Shown here: positions 12,014-24,126 of the stretch, piece by piece
Position numbering within the stretch: position 1 is the first letter of the stretch
Layout of the letters: each line of letters begins with the position of its first letter
DNA from: Notolepis coatsorum
Lineage: Eukaryota; Chordata; Actinopteri; Aulopiformes; Paralepididae
Length of the DNA: 64,000 bases
Direction: 5' to 3'
Assembly: GCA_963971535.1 (NCBI GenBank)
Contig: OZ020585.1
Location: forward strand, 22,752,005-22,816,004
Made by a program: the position numbers and the translations under genes
The notes under the pieces: model-generated
Told to the model about the DNA's origin: nothing
The model's input: only the letters and a program-made list of their open reading frames with translations
Database searches by the model: none

Positions 12014-12890
12014 CAAGCCTGATCATCTATTTTAACCAGTGGCTCGCTAAATTTGGAACCCACATATTATTTAAGCCATGATTGTGGCATCATTCTGGAG
12101 CCTTGCAGCCCCCATGGAGGGCTGTGGTCTCCATGACTGTTCCTCGTTCTCCGTGTGTTCCTGTCAATAAATACCATCGATTGACTTCACCTTCGTCTCC
12201 TGAATATCCGTCCAGCTGGCTCATCATATCAATCCAAAGAACTCAGTTTTATACTATCAGCCCGAAAGCACTCTCAAGCTCAGAGATTTACTGTGTAACG
12301 TTAGCTGCCTTCATTTAGGCCCTGTTTCTTTGACTCCACTGACAATGCTACATTACAAGCTAGTCAACGCCTTATGTTGAGAGAACGGCGTCACAGCCCA
12401 GCCTGTTGTCACTGTTCTTCTTCAATTGGGGGCACTGACTGTCACTCAAGTTGACAAATTGTGTGTTACCTTATCACCATTCTGTGGTGGTCAGAGGACC
12501 AGGCAGTCTGCAGGCTTATCACCTGACCAAAGTGGTTGGCACGACAGACCGACTGACATTGCTTTTCCCATAGCACCTTGCTAGCTCTCTATAACGGACA
12601 ATTTTATATGACTTCCTTGAATCTGTGGAATGTGTTTGTAAATCTGTTGCAAAAAATCCTGTTGAAATCTAATTTAAATTATTTTATTTTCCAGCACCTC
12701 TTTCTTCCCTTGTAGGCCTATTGACTACATTGTATTTTTGGTGGGTGTAGCAACACATCACCAAATAATAAAATACTTTTACAAACTGGGCAGTAGATAC
12801 TGGGCAGACGATTAGGTAGGCAGTGTTCCTGGCTCCAAAAACCAAAGCTAATTAAACCCATGTCATCCTCCTATGACATCACAAAATGCA
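12014..12890. other. No recognised feature
   Basis: Unique-looking DNA continuing the sequence into which the hAT element inserted. No exon or repeat is supported. Confidence 0.4.
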
Positions 12891-12894
12891 ATAA

Positions 12895-13253
12895 TTCTAC
12901 ACAGCTTGTTTCGGCTTGACTGTACGATGACTGTATGTTTCTTCAAAACATTTATAGTAGAATTCACGTATAAGGCTATAACTCAGCCTTTCGGGAATTA
13001 CCCCAGACCACTCTGAAATTAGACTTATATTCACCACGGGATAACGCGCATGCATGGAAACATTTTCTCTTTTTTGCATTTTGGACGGAAGAACGTCACT
13101 GTCAAATGACCATAGTATTGTCCCCATAGCTATAATATAGAATATAGATATAGCTCTACAAACAAGGTGACGCACACAAATGTAAATGCACTCCTATCTT
13201 TAAAGCGTGGCATAGCTACAACGGGACCCATCTAATCCCCGGCGGTCAATGAG
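12895..13253 (-). mobile_element. piggyBac-like TTAA element fragment
   Basis: The right end CCCCGGCGGTCAATGAG abuts TTAA (13254-13257). Read on the reverse strand, its body (CACCTTGTTTGTAGAGCTAT...ACAATACTATGG) matches the second half of TTAA element 2 (about 8590-8655). The opposite terminus is not found, so the copy is truncated. Confidence 0.5.
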
Positions 13254-13257
13254 TTAA

Positions 13258-13980
13258 GACCAAACTACACCTTCGTAACCACTTATTCCCCTGCTGGGCG
13301 GGATTGAATTGCCACTTAGAACCCTCTCTCCTGTGTCCTATTCTGTCTCCCTGTTAGTCCTCCTACTGTCTCAACAAAGAACAAAAACACAGAGGCGAGT
13401 GGACTGCCCACTCCTGAAGATCATCGGGGCTGAATATCCTCCATTGCTCAGAGGGAGTTTCAAAGGTGATGTCCAGCTGCTAACGCAAGACACCCCTGGC
13501 CACAACACACGCTTGCTTTTTCAGAAGTCAGCAGCACAGCTGGAATATTATAAAATAATATAATTCCCCTTCTGGTAAAGAACTGGGATCTGTAGCAAGA
13601 GGTTACCATATTGAGGAGTGCTTTCGCATGCCAAGCAGTGGCGGATACACAGTAGCCAGTGAGTGTATGGTTGTGGCAAAGGCCTGCGTATTTAGTCACG
13701 CTTAGGATTTGTGCCCATGTACACTATACCCTTGAGGGGAGATGAATTACCACTGCCTATGGGTTATAGGGTGCAGACTCTGGCAACAGAGAAGGCACTG
13801 CAGAGATGTGATACTGTATAAAAATGAAAACAAATCAAGCTGGGAATGTTTCTTTTATTTTTTTTTACTGCTATGAAAGCACTACAGAAGAACTCCGAGA
13901 AGCTACAGATCTTCTGACAATATGTTGGTACAGGCTACGGTACAAAACATTCTTGTTTTGACAGTGTGTAAAGGGGAGAG

Positions 13981-14011
<31 letters not shown>

Positions 14012-15159
14012 CATATTTTAGATAAAGAAGACTTCAGTTTTTCAACATGTGGGAGAAGTGAGCTTTATGCAACCCCCCTCTTCATCTCTTTGAAGAACAA
14101 AGTTTCTTTTGTAGTGCCTTCAAGATGAAGGTCTCTCTCAGATCCTTCACTTCACTTCATCAAATTATCTCTCCCGCCCGCCCGGCCCCCAAATAGCTCA
14201 TCCCATATTCAATTCCAATATCTTTTTGACCATGTAATGAAATCAAGTTATTACCGCCATCAACTACGTTCAGCGATGTAATAAGAGCAGCAAATGATCT
14301 CAATTTGTGTTGTGACTTGATACATTTTATTCATAAGCGTGACAGGAATTGACCGACCTACTAGCTAGCACTGTATTCATACAAATTAGCCACATTGTAC
14401 CATCAATCTCAGAAAGGGGGATAGTGGGCAGGTCCATTGAAGTCTGCAATCTGATTTTTGTGAGGGTCCAGGCGGTCACGTGCACGTTATTCACATTATT
14501 TTCAGGATGAATTAAATGCCAAAAGTAATCTTGAGGCCACAATGGGAGACAGTACTGTTCCACCGTGACACATGGGTATCCGGCTCGCACCATGTCCTTT
14601 GAAATCCAGATAGTAGAAGTTATTATAGAACTTCCATTAGTACCAAATTCAAGGTCCCCATTTAGATTGGAGAAGGAGAATAAAAAGTCACCCCGACATA
14701 AGGAGTGGTGAATGGCTATAGACGTTACATCACATACAGTAGTGTATTATTTAGCTGTTTACTGTTACTGGTAGAGATGACCCCAACTTTTATTTTCTTC
14801 CCCTGAAAACAGGAAGTAGTATTGCAGCAATGGGGCAAAATATTTTCTATTTTGCGGTACTTAAAAAGTCACAAAATGTTTATTTCTTCAGATCAAAAGA
14901 TGTAGGCAACATGTCAGAATGTCAGCTGTTCCCTATGGAGCGTTAACACATTTTAGAGCTCAGCACAAGTATTGAGACAAATGGATATGTTTTATTTTTG
15001 TATCCTATCATTTACATCACAATTATACAGTGTCCGGGCTCTGAGGAATCAAGCATTGCTCATTGTCTTTCAATGGGATCATATCTCAATGCAATTATGA
15101 TAATCACATGGTACATGTTGTATGTTATCTAGATTAATATCAAGCACATTCTCAACTTA
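13258..15159. other. No recognised feature apart from one microsatellite
   Basis: Includes a T-run near 13855-13866 and a (GT)n tract at 13983-14012. No domain, splice pattern or known repeat is seen in the rest. Confidence 0.45.
13983..14012. repeat. (GT)n microsatellite
   Basis: Fifteen uninterrupted GT units. Confidence 0.9.
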
Positions 15160-16772
15160 AAGGGTAAGTTCAGCATGTTGGACCCGCATCTAACTTCAAC
15201 CATCAACTCCTCCCTCAACTCGGGGGTGGTCCCCACCTCCCTAAAACAAGCCAGAGTCACACCGCTCATTAAAAAAAAAACCTGAACCCCACCGTCATAG
15301 GCAACTATCGTCCTGTCTCTCTTCTCTCCTTCCTTTCTAAAACACTTGAACGTGCTGTATCCAACCAACTCACTGCTTATCTCTTACAGAATGACCTCCT
15401 AGACCCTAATCAGTCAGGCTTCCGGACTGGCCACTCCCCAGAAACGGCCCTCATTGCGGTCACAGAGGCACTTCACCTAGCAAAAGCGAAAGGCCTCTCC
15501 TCTGTCCTGATTCTCCTAGATCTATCTGCAGCCTTCGACACAGTCAACCATCAGATCCTCCTCGCAGGAATGGGAGTGGCTGGCTCTGCGCTGACATCAT
15601 ACCTCAATGAACGCTCCTACCAAGTGTCATGGAGAGGGACCCTGTGAGCCACCCGCCCCCTGCGGACGGGTGTCTCTCAGGGCTCGGTCCTAGGACCCCT
15701 TCTCTTCTCCCTCTACACTAAATCACTGGGTAACAATATCACGTCTCATGGCTTCTCGTATCATTGTTATAACGATGATACTCAACTCTTCCTCTCCTTC
15801 CCTCCCTCAGATATCCACGTCTCTGAGCGGATCTCTGCCTGTCTGTCTGACATCTCCGCCTGGATGACGACCAACCACCTCAAACTGAACCTAAGCAAAA
15901 CAGAATTGCTCCACCTGCCGGCCAAATCCTCCCCCCTGACCGACCTTTCCATCACAGTCGAGAATGCAGCTGTGACCGCGTCCCTGACCGCCAATAACCT
16001 TGGTGTTGTCCTCGACGACCAGTTGAACTTCTCTGCTCACATTGCAGCGACAACCAGAACCTGCAGATTCCTCCTGAGCAACGTCAGAAGGATCCGCCCC
16101 TTCCTGACAAAAGAAGCCACCCAACTCCTCGTCATCTCCCGCCTCGACTTCTGCAACGCACTGCTTGCTGGCCTCCCGGCCACTGCCACCAAGCCTCTTC
16201 AACTCATTCAGAACGCAGCGGCTCGCCTGATCTCAAACCTACCGAAGTCGGCCCATGTCACCCCACTTCTTAGGGACCTGCACTGGCTCCCCATTGCTGC
16301 ACGAATCTGCTTCAAGGCCCTCGACCTGGCATACCGTGCAGCAAAGGGAACCGCTCCTGCCTACCTCCGGGCAATGGTCTCTAACTACACACCCTCAAGA
16401 CCCCTACGCTCTGCATCTTCTGGACGCCTCAGACCTACTCCTATCCGAGCTCCGGGAGGGTCATCAAAGAGAAGTCGCCTATTCACCTTGCCCCACAATG
16501 GTGGAATGAACTACCCACCCCAGTTAGGACAGCCAAAACCTGTCCAATCTTTCGCCGTCGACTAAAGACGCACTTCTTCAACCATTATCTGAAAAATAAA
16601 AAATAAATCTAACCCTAACTAACCTTACTGTCATGCACTTGTCCTAATAAACTAACCACTCAACACTTTGATGAACATTTTTACTCAGCTGATAGAGTTG
16701 TGCCCTTCCTGATGTCTTGTAAGTCGCTTCGGATAAAAGCGTCAGCTAAATGACTAAATGTAAATGTAAATG
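15160..16772 (+). mobile_element. L2-clade LINE, 5' truncated
   Basis: This is the 3' part of an L2-type non-LTR retrotransposon: reverse-transcriptase coding sequence, a short 3' UTR, and the tail AGTCGCTTCGGATAAAAGCG...CAGCTAAATGACTAAATG with (TAAATG)n repeats at 16739-16770. That tail is the one fish L2 elements share with HpaI-type SINEs. The endonuclease region is absent. Further 3' pieces of the same family occur at 40484 (reverse), 43256 and 63936. Confidence 0.9.
15290..16609 (+). pseudogene. L2 LINE reverse transcriptase (decayed)
   Basis: The product would copy LINE RNA into DNA at the target site. Visible blocks in order are NYRPVSLLS (about 15302), NQSGFRTGHSPETAL (about 15410), catalytic block A LDLSAAFDTVNHQ (about 15517), [17 protein letters not shown] (about 15668), the active-site box read as YNDDTQLF where YADDTQLF is usual (about 15768), [28 protein letters not shown], and [15 protein letters not shown] (about 16135). 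Defects: a one-base loss in the A-run near 15270-15280, an in-frame TGA at 15645-15647, a small loss after block A, and a frameshift near 16490 before the usual C-terminus. The 5' half of ORF2, including the endonuclease, is missing. This is a dead copy. Confidence 0.9.
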
Positions 16773-16838
16773 CATCTCCAGCTAATTCAATGGTACATCA
16801 CTAGTAAGTAGGACTAGGGGTAGTAGGGCTAGAGGTAG

Positions 16839-18314
16839 TGTGGTAACATTGACTGTGTATTTCATAATCAATATGTCTGTAAATAGAAAATATATGCAAA
16901 AAGCCTGGTGTGTCTTTTGGAACAAACTGAGTCTCAGCTTTAGTGCTAAATAAGGAGTGATACTAGAGACCGTTGGTGGTACAGGAACAGGTCATAAAAG
17001 CCCCCAGTATGGTAAAACTGTTTGAACCTCTAGGAAACCCCCGCTGTGTTGAACTGTATTGAGAGAACAGGAGACAAGCAACCCCCACTCGAACAACTGG
17101 TGAACTGTGTGACTGAGGACTGTGTGACTCATTCTTGAGTAGAACTGTTTAAATCCATACAAAAATAGATTATAGACAAGCACACGGTTGGATTATCACT
17201 GAAAATGCAAATATCTGTTATAATGGTTAAATACAAATAATGCCTTAAGTACATATATGATATGAGAAGATTAGATCTTCCCACGCTCAGAGTGGGAACT
17301 CTATAGTTGACTGTATGTTAATGTGGTCACCGCCGGCCACACCTCACTGATTACAGGCAGAGAACAGTTGGTCTGATCACAGATCTGACCTGTTGTTGTA
17401 AACCATGTATAGAAAATAAGTCTCAATTACAAAGGTTTAGTCTGGTAAAATCAAGTTATCTATTAATCACTGTTTGGTTTCAAAATGTAAGCAAAAGAGT
17501 AAAACTGTGATAATACTGGAAGAGTGTAATTCATATACACTGGAAATACTTTGTAAATGTCTATTGGGATATGCCTCTGTAGAAGAAAACCAGCCCAAAG
17601 GAGGGGGCCATGACCCCCCTCGGTTGCTGCAGGCCAGCCCACACGGACAGGAGATCTTGGGACAGACAGCCCCCGGAAGATAGCCAATTGGAACAGAACT
17701 CCATATATAGAATCAAGAAACCGGATTGGACTTAATATATGGACGTGCTATTATTGGTTGATGTCAGAGTATAAAAACCAGGACGCATTGTTAGAAGGCA
17801 GGCCAGACCGATACCCCCCGCACCACAGGGGGTGCTGGCCTCCACCACTCCACAGACTGTGCTGTTTGCCATGACGTAAGTAAACCATAGAGTCACTGTT
17901 GGTGATGTTTAGTTTAAAGCGAAGGTCCCTAGTTGGGACCAGGTTTAACTATGTGATGGCAAAGGTATAGTCTATTTCATTGATGTTAACATGACTATTG
18001 TTATATGTACAGAACTTGTTTGATGTGAGAAAGCCACTGTGAATGGGCTCTAATGATACACACCTCAACAATCTTGTATACAGCATGTTTTAATATGAAA
18101 TCCCTGTATGTAAACAACCTTTTATTCACTTTGAGCTCCGCGGCAATAAATCAGTTGATTTGAACTCTAGTTCTGTTGTCTGCCTGCACATTTTATTCTC
18201 TACTGGCTATTTTGAGTCAGATGAGGACCTGTTTCTATCATTCTCCTTCTCCCTCTAGTTAGCAACCTCAATGCACTGTAATTAATCTAATGTATTGACT
18301 TAAAATATACGACA
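16839..18314 (+). repeat. Solo LTR, retrovirus-like family, copy 2
   Basis: A 1,476-bp element, TGTGGTAACATTGAC...ATATACGACA, flanked by the 4-bp duplication GTAG (16835-16838, 18315-18318) inside the minisatellite. It matches the LTR at 4932 end to end, with extra sequence in its first half. A TATAAAAACC box lies near 17773 and an AATAAA near 18146. It has no internal region, so it is a solo LTR. Because each copy has its own target duplication, the two are not the ends of one provirus. Confidence 0.8.
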
Positions 18315-18412
18315 GTAGTATAGCTAGAGATAGTAGAACTTGAGGTAGTAGGATTATGGGTAGTAGGGCTGTAAGGCTAGAGGTAGTAGGACTAGAGGTA
18401 GTAGGACTAGAG

Positions 18413-20087
18413 TCATGAGCCTGCTTGCCTCAACGACTACCGCCCTGTAGCTCTCACCTCCATAGCCATGAAGTGCTTTGAGAAGCTAGTAAAGGGCTAC
18501 ATCTGCTCCTCCCTCCCCATTAACATGGACCCCCTGCAATTTGCATACCGCCCCAACAGGTCCACGGAGGACGCCATAGCCCATGTGCTGCACACAGCAG
18601 CATCACACCTGGACAAGAGGCAGGGGAACTATGTGAGAATGCTATTCATCGACTACAGCTCGGCATTCAATACCATAGTCCCCTCCATACTCATAGCCAA
18701 GCTCAGGGACCTGGGCTTGAACTATGACCTCTGCCAGTGGGTCTTGGACTTCCTGACGGGCAGACCCCAGGTGGTGAGAGCAGGCAACTGCACCTCCTCA
18801 TCCATCACCCTCAACATAGGGGCCCCCCAGGGCTGTGTTCTGAGTCCCCTCCTCTACTCCCTGTACACACACGACTGTGTGGCTCAGCGGAGTAGCAATA
18901 CAATCATCAAATTTGCTGACGACACAGTGGTGGTGGGCCTGATCTCTGCCAACGACGAGAGGGCCTACCTGGAAGAGGTCAAGGTCCTGGCGGGATGGTG
19001 CCAGGAAAACAGCCTCTCCCTGAACGTCAGCAAAACAAAGGAGATGATTGTGGACTTCAGGAGGTCGGGGGTCAAGGACTACAGCCCCCTCAGCATCGAC
19101 GGGGCACCGGTTGAGAGAGTCAACAGCTTTAAGTACCTCGGAGCCCACATATCCGAGGACTTGACATGGATCACACACATTGACAGTGTTGTGAAGAAGG
19201 CACGACAATGCCTCTACTTCCTCAGGCGCCTAAGGAAGTTCCAAGTCAGTCAGAAGATCCTTAAGAACTTCTACTCATATAGTACAATAGTAGTCCTGGT
19301 TTGGGAATAGCACTGCACAAGACCGAAGCAGACTACAAAGAGTGACACGTTCAGCCGAACGCACAATTGGAGGGGGGCTCCCCACCCTCCAGAACATTTA
19401 CAACAAGCGTTGCAGGGGCAAGGCTAAGAGAATCATTAAGGACTCCAGTCACCCGAACAACTGCCTCTTTGAACTGCTGCGGTCAGGCAAGCGATACCGG
19501 AGTCTCAAGGCGAGCACAGAAAGACTCAGAAGAAGCTTCTATCCCCAGGCCATCAGGCTGCTAAACGAACAATGAACACTACACAACAACAACCATCAAA
19601 CGCACATAGCACACACATCCACACGCACACACTCACTTTAAACAAACACACTGTAGCACCCACTCCACACACTTTATAGCACACACTCACTTTAAACAAA
19701 CACACTGTAGCACCCACTCCCCACACTTTATATTTATTGATGAAGGATTGCACTACAACTCGTACACCTTACTGTAAATTGTACCTAAATTGTACCTCAT
19801 CCCATTTCTGCTTTGCACTATATAGTACTGTACATTAGTACACTGCATAGTATTGTATATTATATGGTAACTCAGTTACGTCTATTCTGCATCGAACATT
19901 GTACATATGTCTATACTGAACACTGTGACCTCATTTTCTACTTCTAAATTACATGCTATACTATGTTATTTGATACTATCTTGTCTAGCACAGTCTCTGG
20001 AGCGTAACAGTAAGAAGCATTTTGTATGAAAGTATTCTGTACTTCTGTATGACAGCTATTAAAGAAACTTGAAACTTGAAACTTGAA
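18413..20087 (+). mobile_element. Rex1/Babar LINE, 5' truncated
   Basis: This is the 3' half of a Rex1-type non-LTR retrotransposon: reverse-transcriptase coding region, a roughly 500-bp AT-rich 3' UTR and a tail of (CTTGAAA)n units (about 20063-20087). The UTR holds a 54-bp direct duplication (about 19629-19735). The motif YSSAFNT matches the block used to define Rex1 in fish. It sits within the minisatellite. A possible 7-bp duplication ACTAGAG (18406-18412, 20088-20094) may be coincidental because the array itself contains it. Confidence 0.88.
18438..19575 (+). pseudogene. Rex1 reverse transcriptase (3' part, near-open)
   Basis: It starts inside the reverse transcriptase at [19 protein letters not shown] and stays open for 280 residues from 18468. 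Blocks are [28 protein letters not shown] (block A), [19 protein letters not shown], the catalytic [10 protein letters not shown] (about 18910), [14 protein letters not shown] and [16 protein letters not shown] small loss with frame change near 19285-19300 separates it from the C-terminal stretch SAERTIGGGLPTLQNIYNKR...RRSFYPQAIRLLNEQ, which ends at 19575. No endonuclease or ORF1 is present, so the copy cannot move by itself. Confidence 0.88.
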
Positions 20088-20576
20088 ACTAGAGGTAGTA
20101 TGACTAGGGGTAGTAAGGCTAGAGGTAGTAGGACTAGAGGTAGTAGGACTAGAGGTAGTATGACTAGGGGTAGTAGGACTAGGGGTAGTAGGACTAGGGG
20201 TAGTAGGACTAGAGGTAGTAGGACTAGGGGTAGTAGGACTAGGGGTAGTAGGACTAGAGGTAGTAGGACTAGAGGTAGTAGGACTAGAGGTAGTAGGACT
20301 AGGGGTAGTAGGACTAGAGGTAGTAGGACTAGAGGTAGTAGGACTAGAGGTAGTATGACTAGGGGTAGTAGGACTAGGGGTAGTAGGACTAGAGGTAGTA
20401 GGACTAGGGGTAGTAGGACTAGGGGTAGTAGGACTAGAGGTAGTAGGACTAGAGGTAGTAGGACTAGGGGTAGTAGGACTAGGGGTAGTAGGACTAGAGG
20501 TAGTAGGACTAGAGGTAGTAGGACTAGAGGTAGTAGGACTAGAGGTAGTAGGACTAGGGGTAGTAGAACTATAGGT

Positions 20577-20968
20577 AGGGTTCGAGTTATCACCTGAGAG
20601 CTATGGGGGCCCCCGAAAACCGCACGCCGCCGGAAATTTGTTTGACAATTTTTTCCTGGAATTGTGGCCGTTTTCGAAGTCATATTTAGAGGAATATCTC
20701 ATTAGGATTAGAGTCTAATTATACTAAACAGTCTAATCATTAGACTATTGTGTGATGTCATTATTCAGTCTCATTCTTAACCATAAATATTTGTTAATTT
20801 TCTTACTCACCTCTGATATATAATGCCATATTTACTTATTTGCATTTTGCATCTGATAAAATACAACAATTTAATTTGACAACCCTTAACCCTAAAAACT
20901 GAAAAGAAAAATATTATCTATTAACAATTTATTAACAATGTATTGTAATTCGTACAAAAGATATCTAT

Positions 20969-21021
<53 letters not shown>

Positions 21022-21066
21022 ACACAGGTGTTGTTGACTATGGGCCCCCCCCATAACTCGAACCCT
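20577..21066. mobile_element. Small inverted-repeat element inside the minisatellite
   Basis: Perfect 14-bp inverted termini (AGGGTTCGAGTTAT at 20577-20590, complement at 21053-21066) flank 490 bp. A run of GGGGGCCC-type sequence lies just inside each end. Minisatellite units resume directly on the right. A 3-bp GGT on both sides may be the target duplication but is ambiguous in this array. It contains an (AG)n tract (20972-21018) and no protein. The superfamily is not assigned; the GGGGGCCC sub-terminal block recalls hAT-Tip100-type elements. Confidence 0.65.
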
Positions 21067-21248
21067 GGTAGTAGGACTAGGGGTAGTAGAACTATGGGTC
21101 CAAAATTCTGAATGTACTCTTTACATTTCTCAAATGTACAAATGCCATTTAAAGAGCAGAACGTTTGCACATCTGTAGATGGACAGGTGCGTAGGAGAAC
21201 AAAGAACTCACTCACACGTTCTTCTTCACTTGCAATTAAAAACATGTC

Positions 21249-21650
21249 GTTATGCCAATTCCCTTCCTGGTCGTTGCGCGCATTGCCCCACTGTCGGCCT
21301 AGGGAGGGTGAATACTACCACATGCCTCCTCCGATACATGTGGAGTCAGCCAGCTGCTTCTTTTCACCTGACAGCGAGGACTCCCATTGGGGGAGTGTAA
21401 CGCGTGGGAGGATCACACTATCTCCCCCAGATCCCTTCCCTGCTGAACAGGCGCCCCGACCGACCAGTAGGAGTCACTGTTTACAACGACCAGGACACAT
21501 ACCCCACCGGCTTCCCACCCGCTAACACTGCCAATTGTGTTAGTAGGGACGACTGACCAAGCCGGAGGTACCGCTGACAGCTGGATTCGATCCCAGAGTC
21601 TCTGCGGTGGTAGGCGAGCACTTAGTCCGCTGCGCTACCCAGCCGACCCC
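21249..21650 (-). mobile_element. tRNA-derived SINE, family B, copy 1
   Basis: Read on the reverse strand: a tRNA-like head (GTAGCGCAGCGGACTAAG, B box GGATCGAATCC), the family block CTAACACAATTGGCAGTGTT, GACTCCTACTGGTCGG, GGTGAAAAGAAGCAG and GAGGAGGCATGTGG, ending in GGAATTGGCATA. This matches five other copies in the window. The tail is short and no certain target duplication is seen. Confidence 0.85.
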
Positions 21651-22130
21651 TTGTCCCCCACTACTTGCGTTGGACGCTAGATGGGGAGGTGGAGACTGCC
21701 TAAAATAAACATAAATACAGTACTACACGAGTGCTGAGTATCAAAAAGGGATAGACTTTATCATATGATTACACACGCATATGGACAGCACCCACACTCC
21801 AGCCAGGCTCCAGCCTAGATTTCAGCACCCTGGCCAGCTCCATTACCTGATTGCTACCCAGCTGAAAGGCATTACCATAATGATGAGGCCAGACACTATG
21901 TTCTTGGGCTGATTGCCAGACTCTGCATGAAACCAGGCAGGTTTGACTCGTTGTCTGCGAGGCTGGGGTTTGAGTAACCTCTGTGTGCTCTCTTCTCAGA
22001 GACTTTCATTACTTCCGTCATTTCACGTGTTTAAAGCAGAAACTGTAACAGTCCCTAGCTGACTGTTGCACATGTTGATTCCCCTTCTCCTCTTTATATA
22101 TTACACACCTGCAACTGGTTGTTTGTTTGA
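21651..22130. other. No recognised feature
   Basis: Unique-looking DNA between a SINE and a LINE tail. Confidence 0.4.
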
Positions 22131-22295
22131 TGTGTGTTAACTATTTCCCGTACCTCTGTGATGTCTGTACCATCTGTCTCTCTTCTATTTTATAAAAAAA
22201 ATTGTCCCCTTTCCCCGTTACCCTTTCAACGACCATGCCGTCACTGAAAATAAGAATTTGTTCTTAATTGACCTGCCTGGTTACATAAAGAAAGA
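22131..22295 (+). mobile_element. LINE 3'-end fragment
   Basis: AAATAAGAATTTGTTCTTAA followed by TTGACCTGCCTGGTTACATAAAG is a 3' terminus well known from salmonid-type LINEs, preceded by a C/T-rich UTR. No coding region is attached. Confidence 0.6.
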
Positions 22296-22474
22296 AAAGT
22301 TTCCATAGAGATGTATAGAGGGCGCATTTCTGGAAAATCCTGTTCCACATGGCCTGACGCCATGCTGTTTTTGACCCACGCTGTAAAGCATCTTCGAGCA
22401 TGGAGACAAAAATTAAATAATAAAAAAACAATTGAATGTATTGTTTAATATTTGAGTGAGATGATTTCCTTCTA

Positions 22475-22790
22475 CAAATCAAATCAAATCAAATTTATTT
22501 GTAAGGCCCGACAACACACGTTAATGTCCCCATGTGCCAGACACGTCTTCTTTAAACAAGTCAAGAAGAAACATCACAATGAATCAAGAACAAAACAAAA
22601 ACACCATGAAGTCCAAAAAATGTCAAATAAATAAAATAAATTAATGCAACACTCCCAGACATACCCCACGCGAAGTTAAGGAAAAACTCACTAAAACCTA
22701 GCAATAGGAAAAAATGCACCACAGGCAATGCGAAGGAGAGAAACCTTAGAAGGGCCGTTCATAGTAGTGTTGCAATAAAACAGGCGAAAC
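22475..22790. mobile_element. Retroposon 3'-end fragment with (AAATC)n tail
   Basis: (ATCAA)n followed by ATTTATTTGTAAGGC at 22478-22506 is a reversed LINE/SINE tail. Downstream, GGAAAAACTCACTAAAACCTAG and GAGAGAAACCTTAGA are blocks that typically accompany it in fish. The family is not named. Confidence 0.5.
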
Positions 22791-23225
22791 AGTTGGTAAG
22801 CATGCACACATATACGTGTAATGAAACACAAATAAGTGCATGCAATAGCAACTGAACATTTTGAAAGATTGAAAATAGAGCTGTGCTACAACCTGTGTAG
22901 GAGAAAATGGACTGTTCTCATGTGTATACCTCCAACTAGATATTCCGATGTATTCTGTAATGAGGTTACTGATCCAAAATAGATTAAAGCTTGAGTGCAG
23001 ACTCCCTATCTACACAGTTCAGCCAAAGCGTTCCCACTGCCACTACGCCATTAGAGGCAAATTCAGAAAATTCCATCTGTTTTCTACCCAGGGGACGCCA
23101 CACTGCTTCTTCCTCGTTTGACATTCAGGCCCTCTCTCAAACCGATCCTTACCCAGTAGCATTTCTCTACAGAGTATCACACTTGTGGAGGGAACTCCTT
23201 ATTAAGGGGAGGGGTATAGTTCAAG
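22791..23225. other. No recognised feature
   Basis: Unique-looking DNA leading into the (TTTC)n tract. Confidence 0.4.
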
Positions 23226-23363
<138 letters not shown>

Positions 23364-23382
23364 GTCTGTTATGTATGTTAAC

Positions 23383-23761
23383 TAGGGATGGGTACCGAAT
23401 TCGGTACTTTTGAGGTACCGAACCGAAACACGTCGGTACTACCGAGTATCGATTCAAGTGAGATACCGGATTTTTATTTTATTTTTTTACCTTTTTTCTT
23501 TTCATGTCAACGTTCACACACACAATATATGCTTACCTAGGATTTTACTTGATTCAACAACAAAGCAGTCGGAGCAATGGCAAGCCGAAAACTGTCGAAA
23601 TTGTAGTTATTTGAAGTTTGGATTTTTCTTTTTTTACGACTGAGGTATGTAAAAAAAAAAATTTGAGACTAAAGTACCGAAAAAAGGTACCGTTGGGTAC
23701 CGGTATCGATTCACAGGTACTGGTACCGTATCGGTTCAAATGTGAAAGGTACCCATCCCTA
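23383..23761. mobile_element. hAT MITE with intact 8-bp target duplication
   Basis: TAGGGATGGGTAC and its complement GTACCCATCCCTA form the ends. Sub-terminal GGTACCG-type motifs are inverted as well. The 8-bp duplication ATGTTAAC lies at 23375-23382 and 23762-23769. The 379-bp interior is AT-rich with no protein. Confidence 0.92.
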
Positions 23762-23867
23762 ATGTTAACACAAGGTCAACGGTACAATGCAATGTGTTGG
23801 ACGAGAGAACAGTCAGCTCAGCAGTAGCAGCACTAGACGCATTAGAGCACTAGTCATATACAAGTTG

Positions 23868-23935
23868 TACTGTACTGTACCCATTCTGCAATATGTTAAT
23901 AAAGTTTTCAATCAATTCAATCAATCAAGTAGAAT
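23868..23935 (+). mobile_element. LINE 3'-tail fragment
   Basis: GTACCCATTCTGCAATATG, TTAATAAAGTTTTCAATCA and a (TCAA)n tail. The same terminus occurs at 27600, 31778 (reverse) and 59428 (reverse). Confidence 0.65.
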
Positions 23936-24126
23936 AATGTAAGATACAAAAGTTAATAAAGATGGAATAACACAAGTAAAAGATATAACACTATATTCCG
24001 ATTCAGATAAACTTCAATCGCCATTTATGTTAAAAACACATAGGAACATAATACAGCATTGACAAGTACAGTGCATAAACTCTTTTCACAGGTAAAATGA
24101 GTGCAAAACAGGACACAATAGGGTTT

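Larger units (their letters stand above)
16803..21097. repeat. 15-bp minisatellite split by three insertions
   Basis: The unit is GGACTAG(A/G)GGTAGTA. Array pieces lie at 16803-16838, 18315-18412, 20088-20576 (about 32 units) and 21067-21097. The intervening blocks are a solo LTR, a Rex1 LINE and a small inverted-repeat element. Unit variants (AGAGG versus AGGGG, and TATGACTAG) are interspersed. The 15-bp period gives stop-free frames on both strands of the main array. These are not genes. Confidence 0.9.

Noticed and set aside
4932-18314. The two related LTRs as ends of a single provirus
   Set aside because: Each has its own different 4-bp duplication, and the DNA between them contains unrelated elements.
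20088-20576. CRISPR-like regular repeats
   Set aside because: The units are head-to-tail without unique spacers, in a vertebrate-type genome.
19985-20683. Frames of 173 (+) and 232 (-) codons with repeated TRGSR or LLPLV peptides
   Set aside because: Direct translation of the 15-bp minisatellite on each strand.
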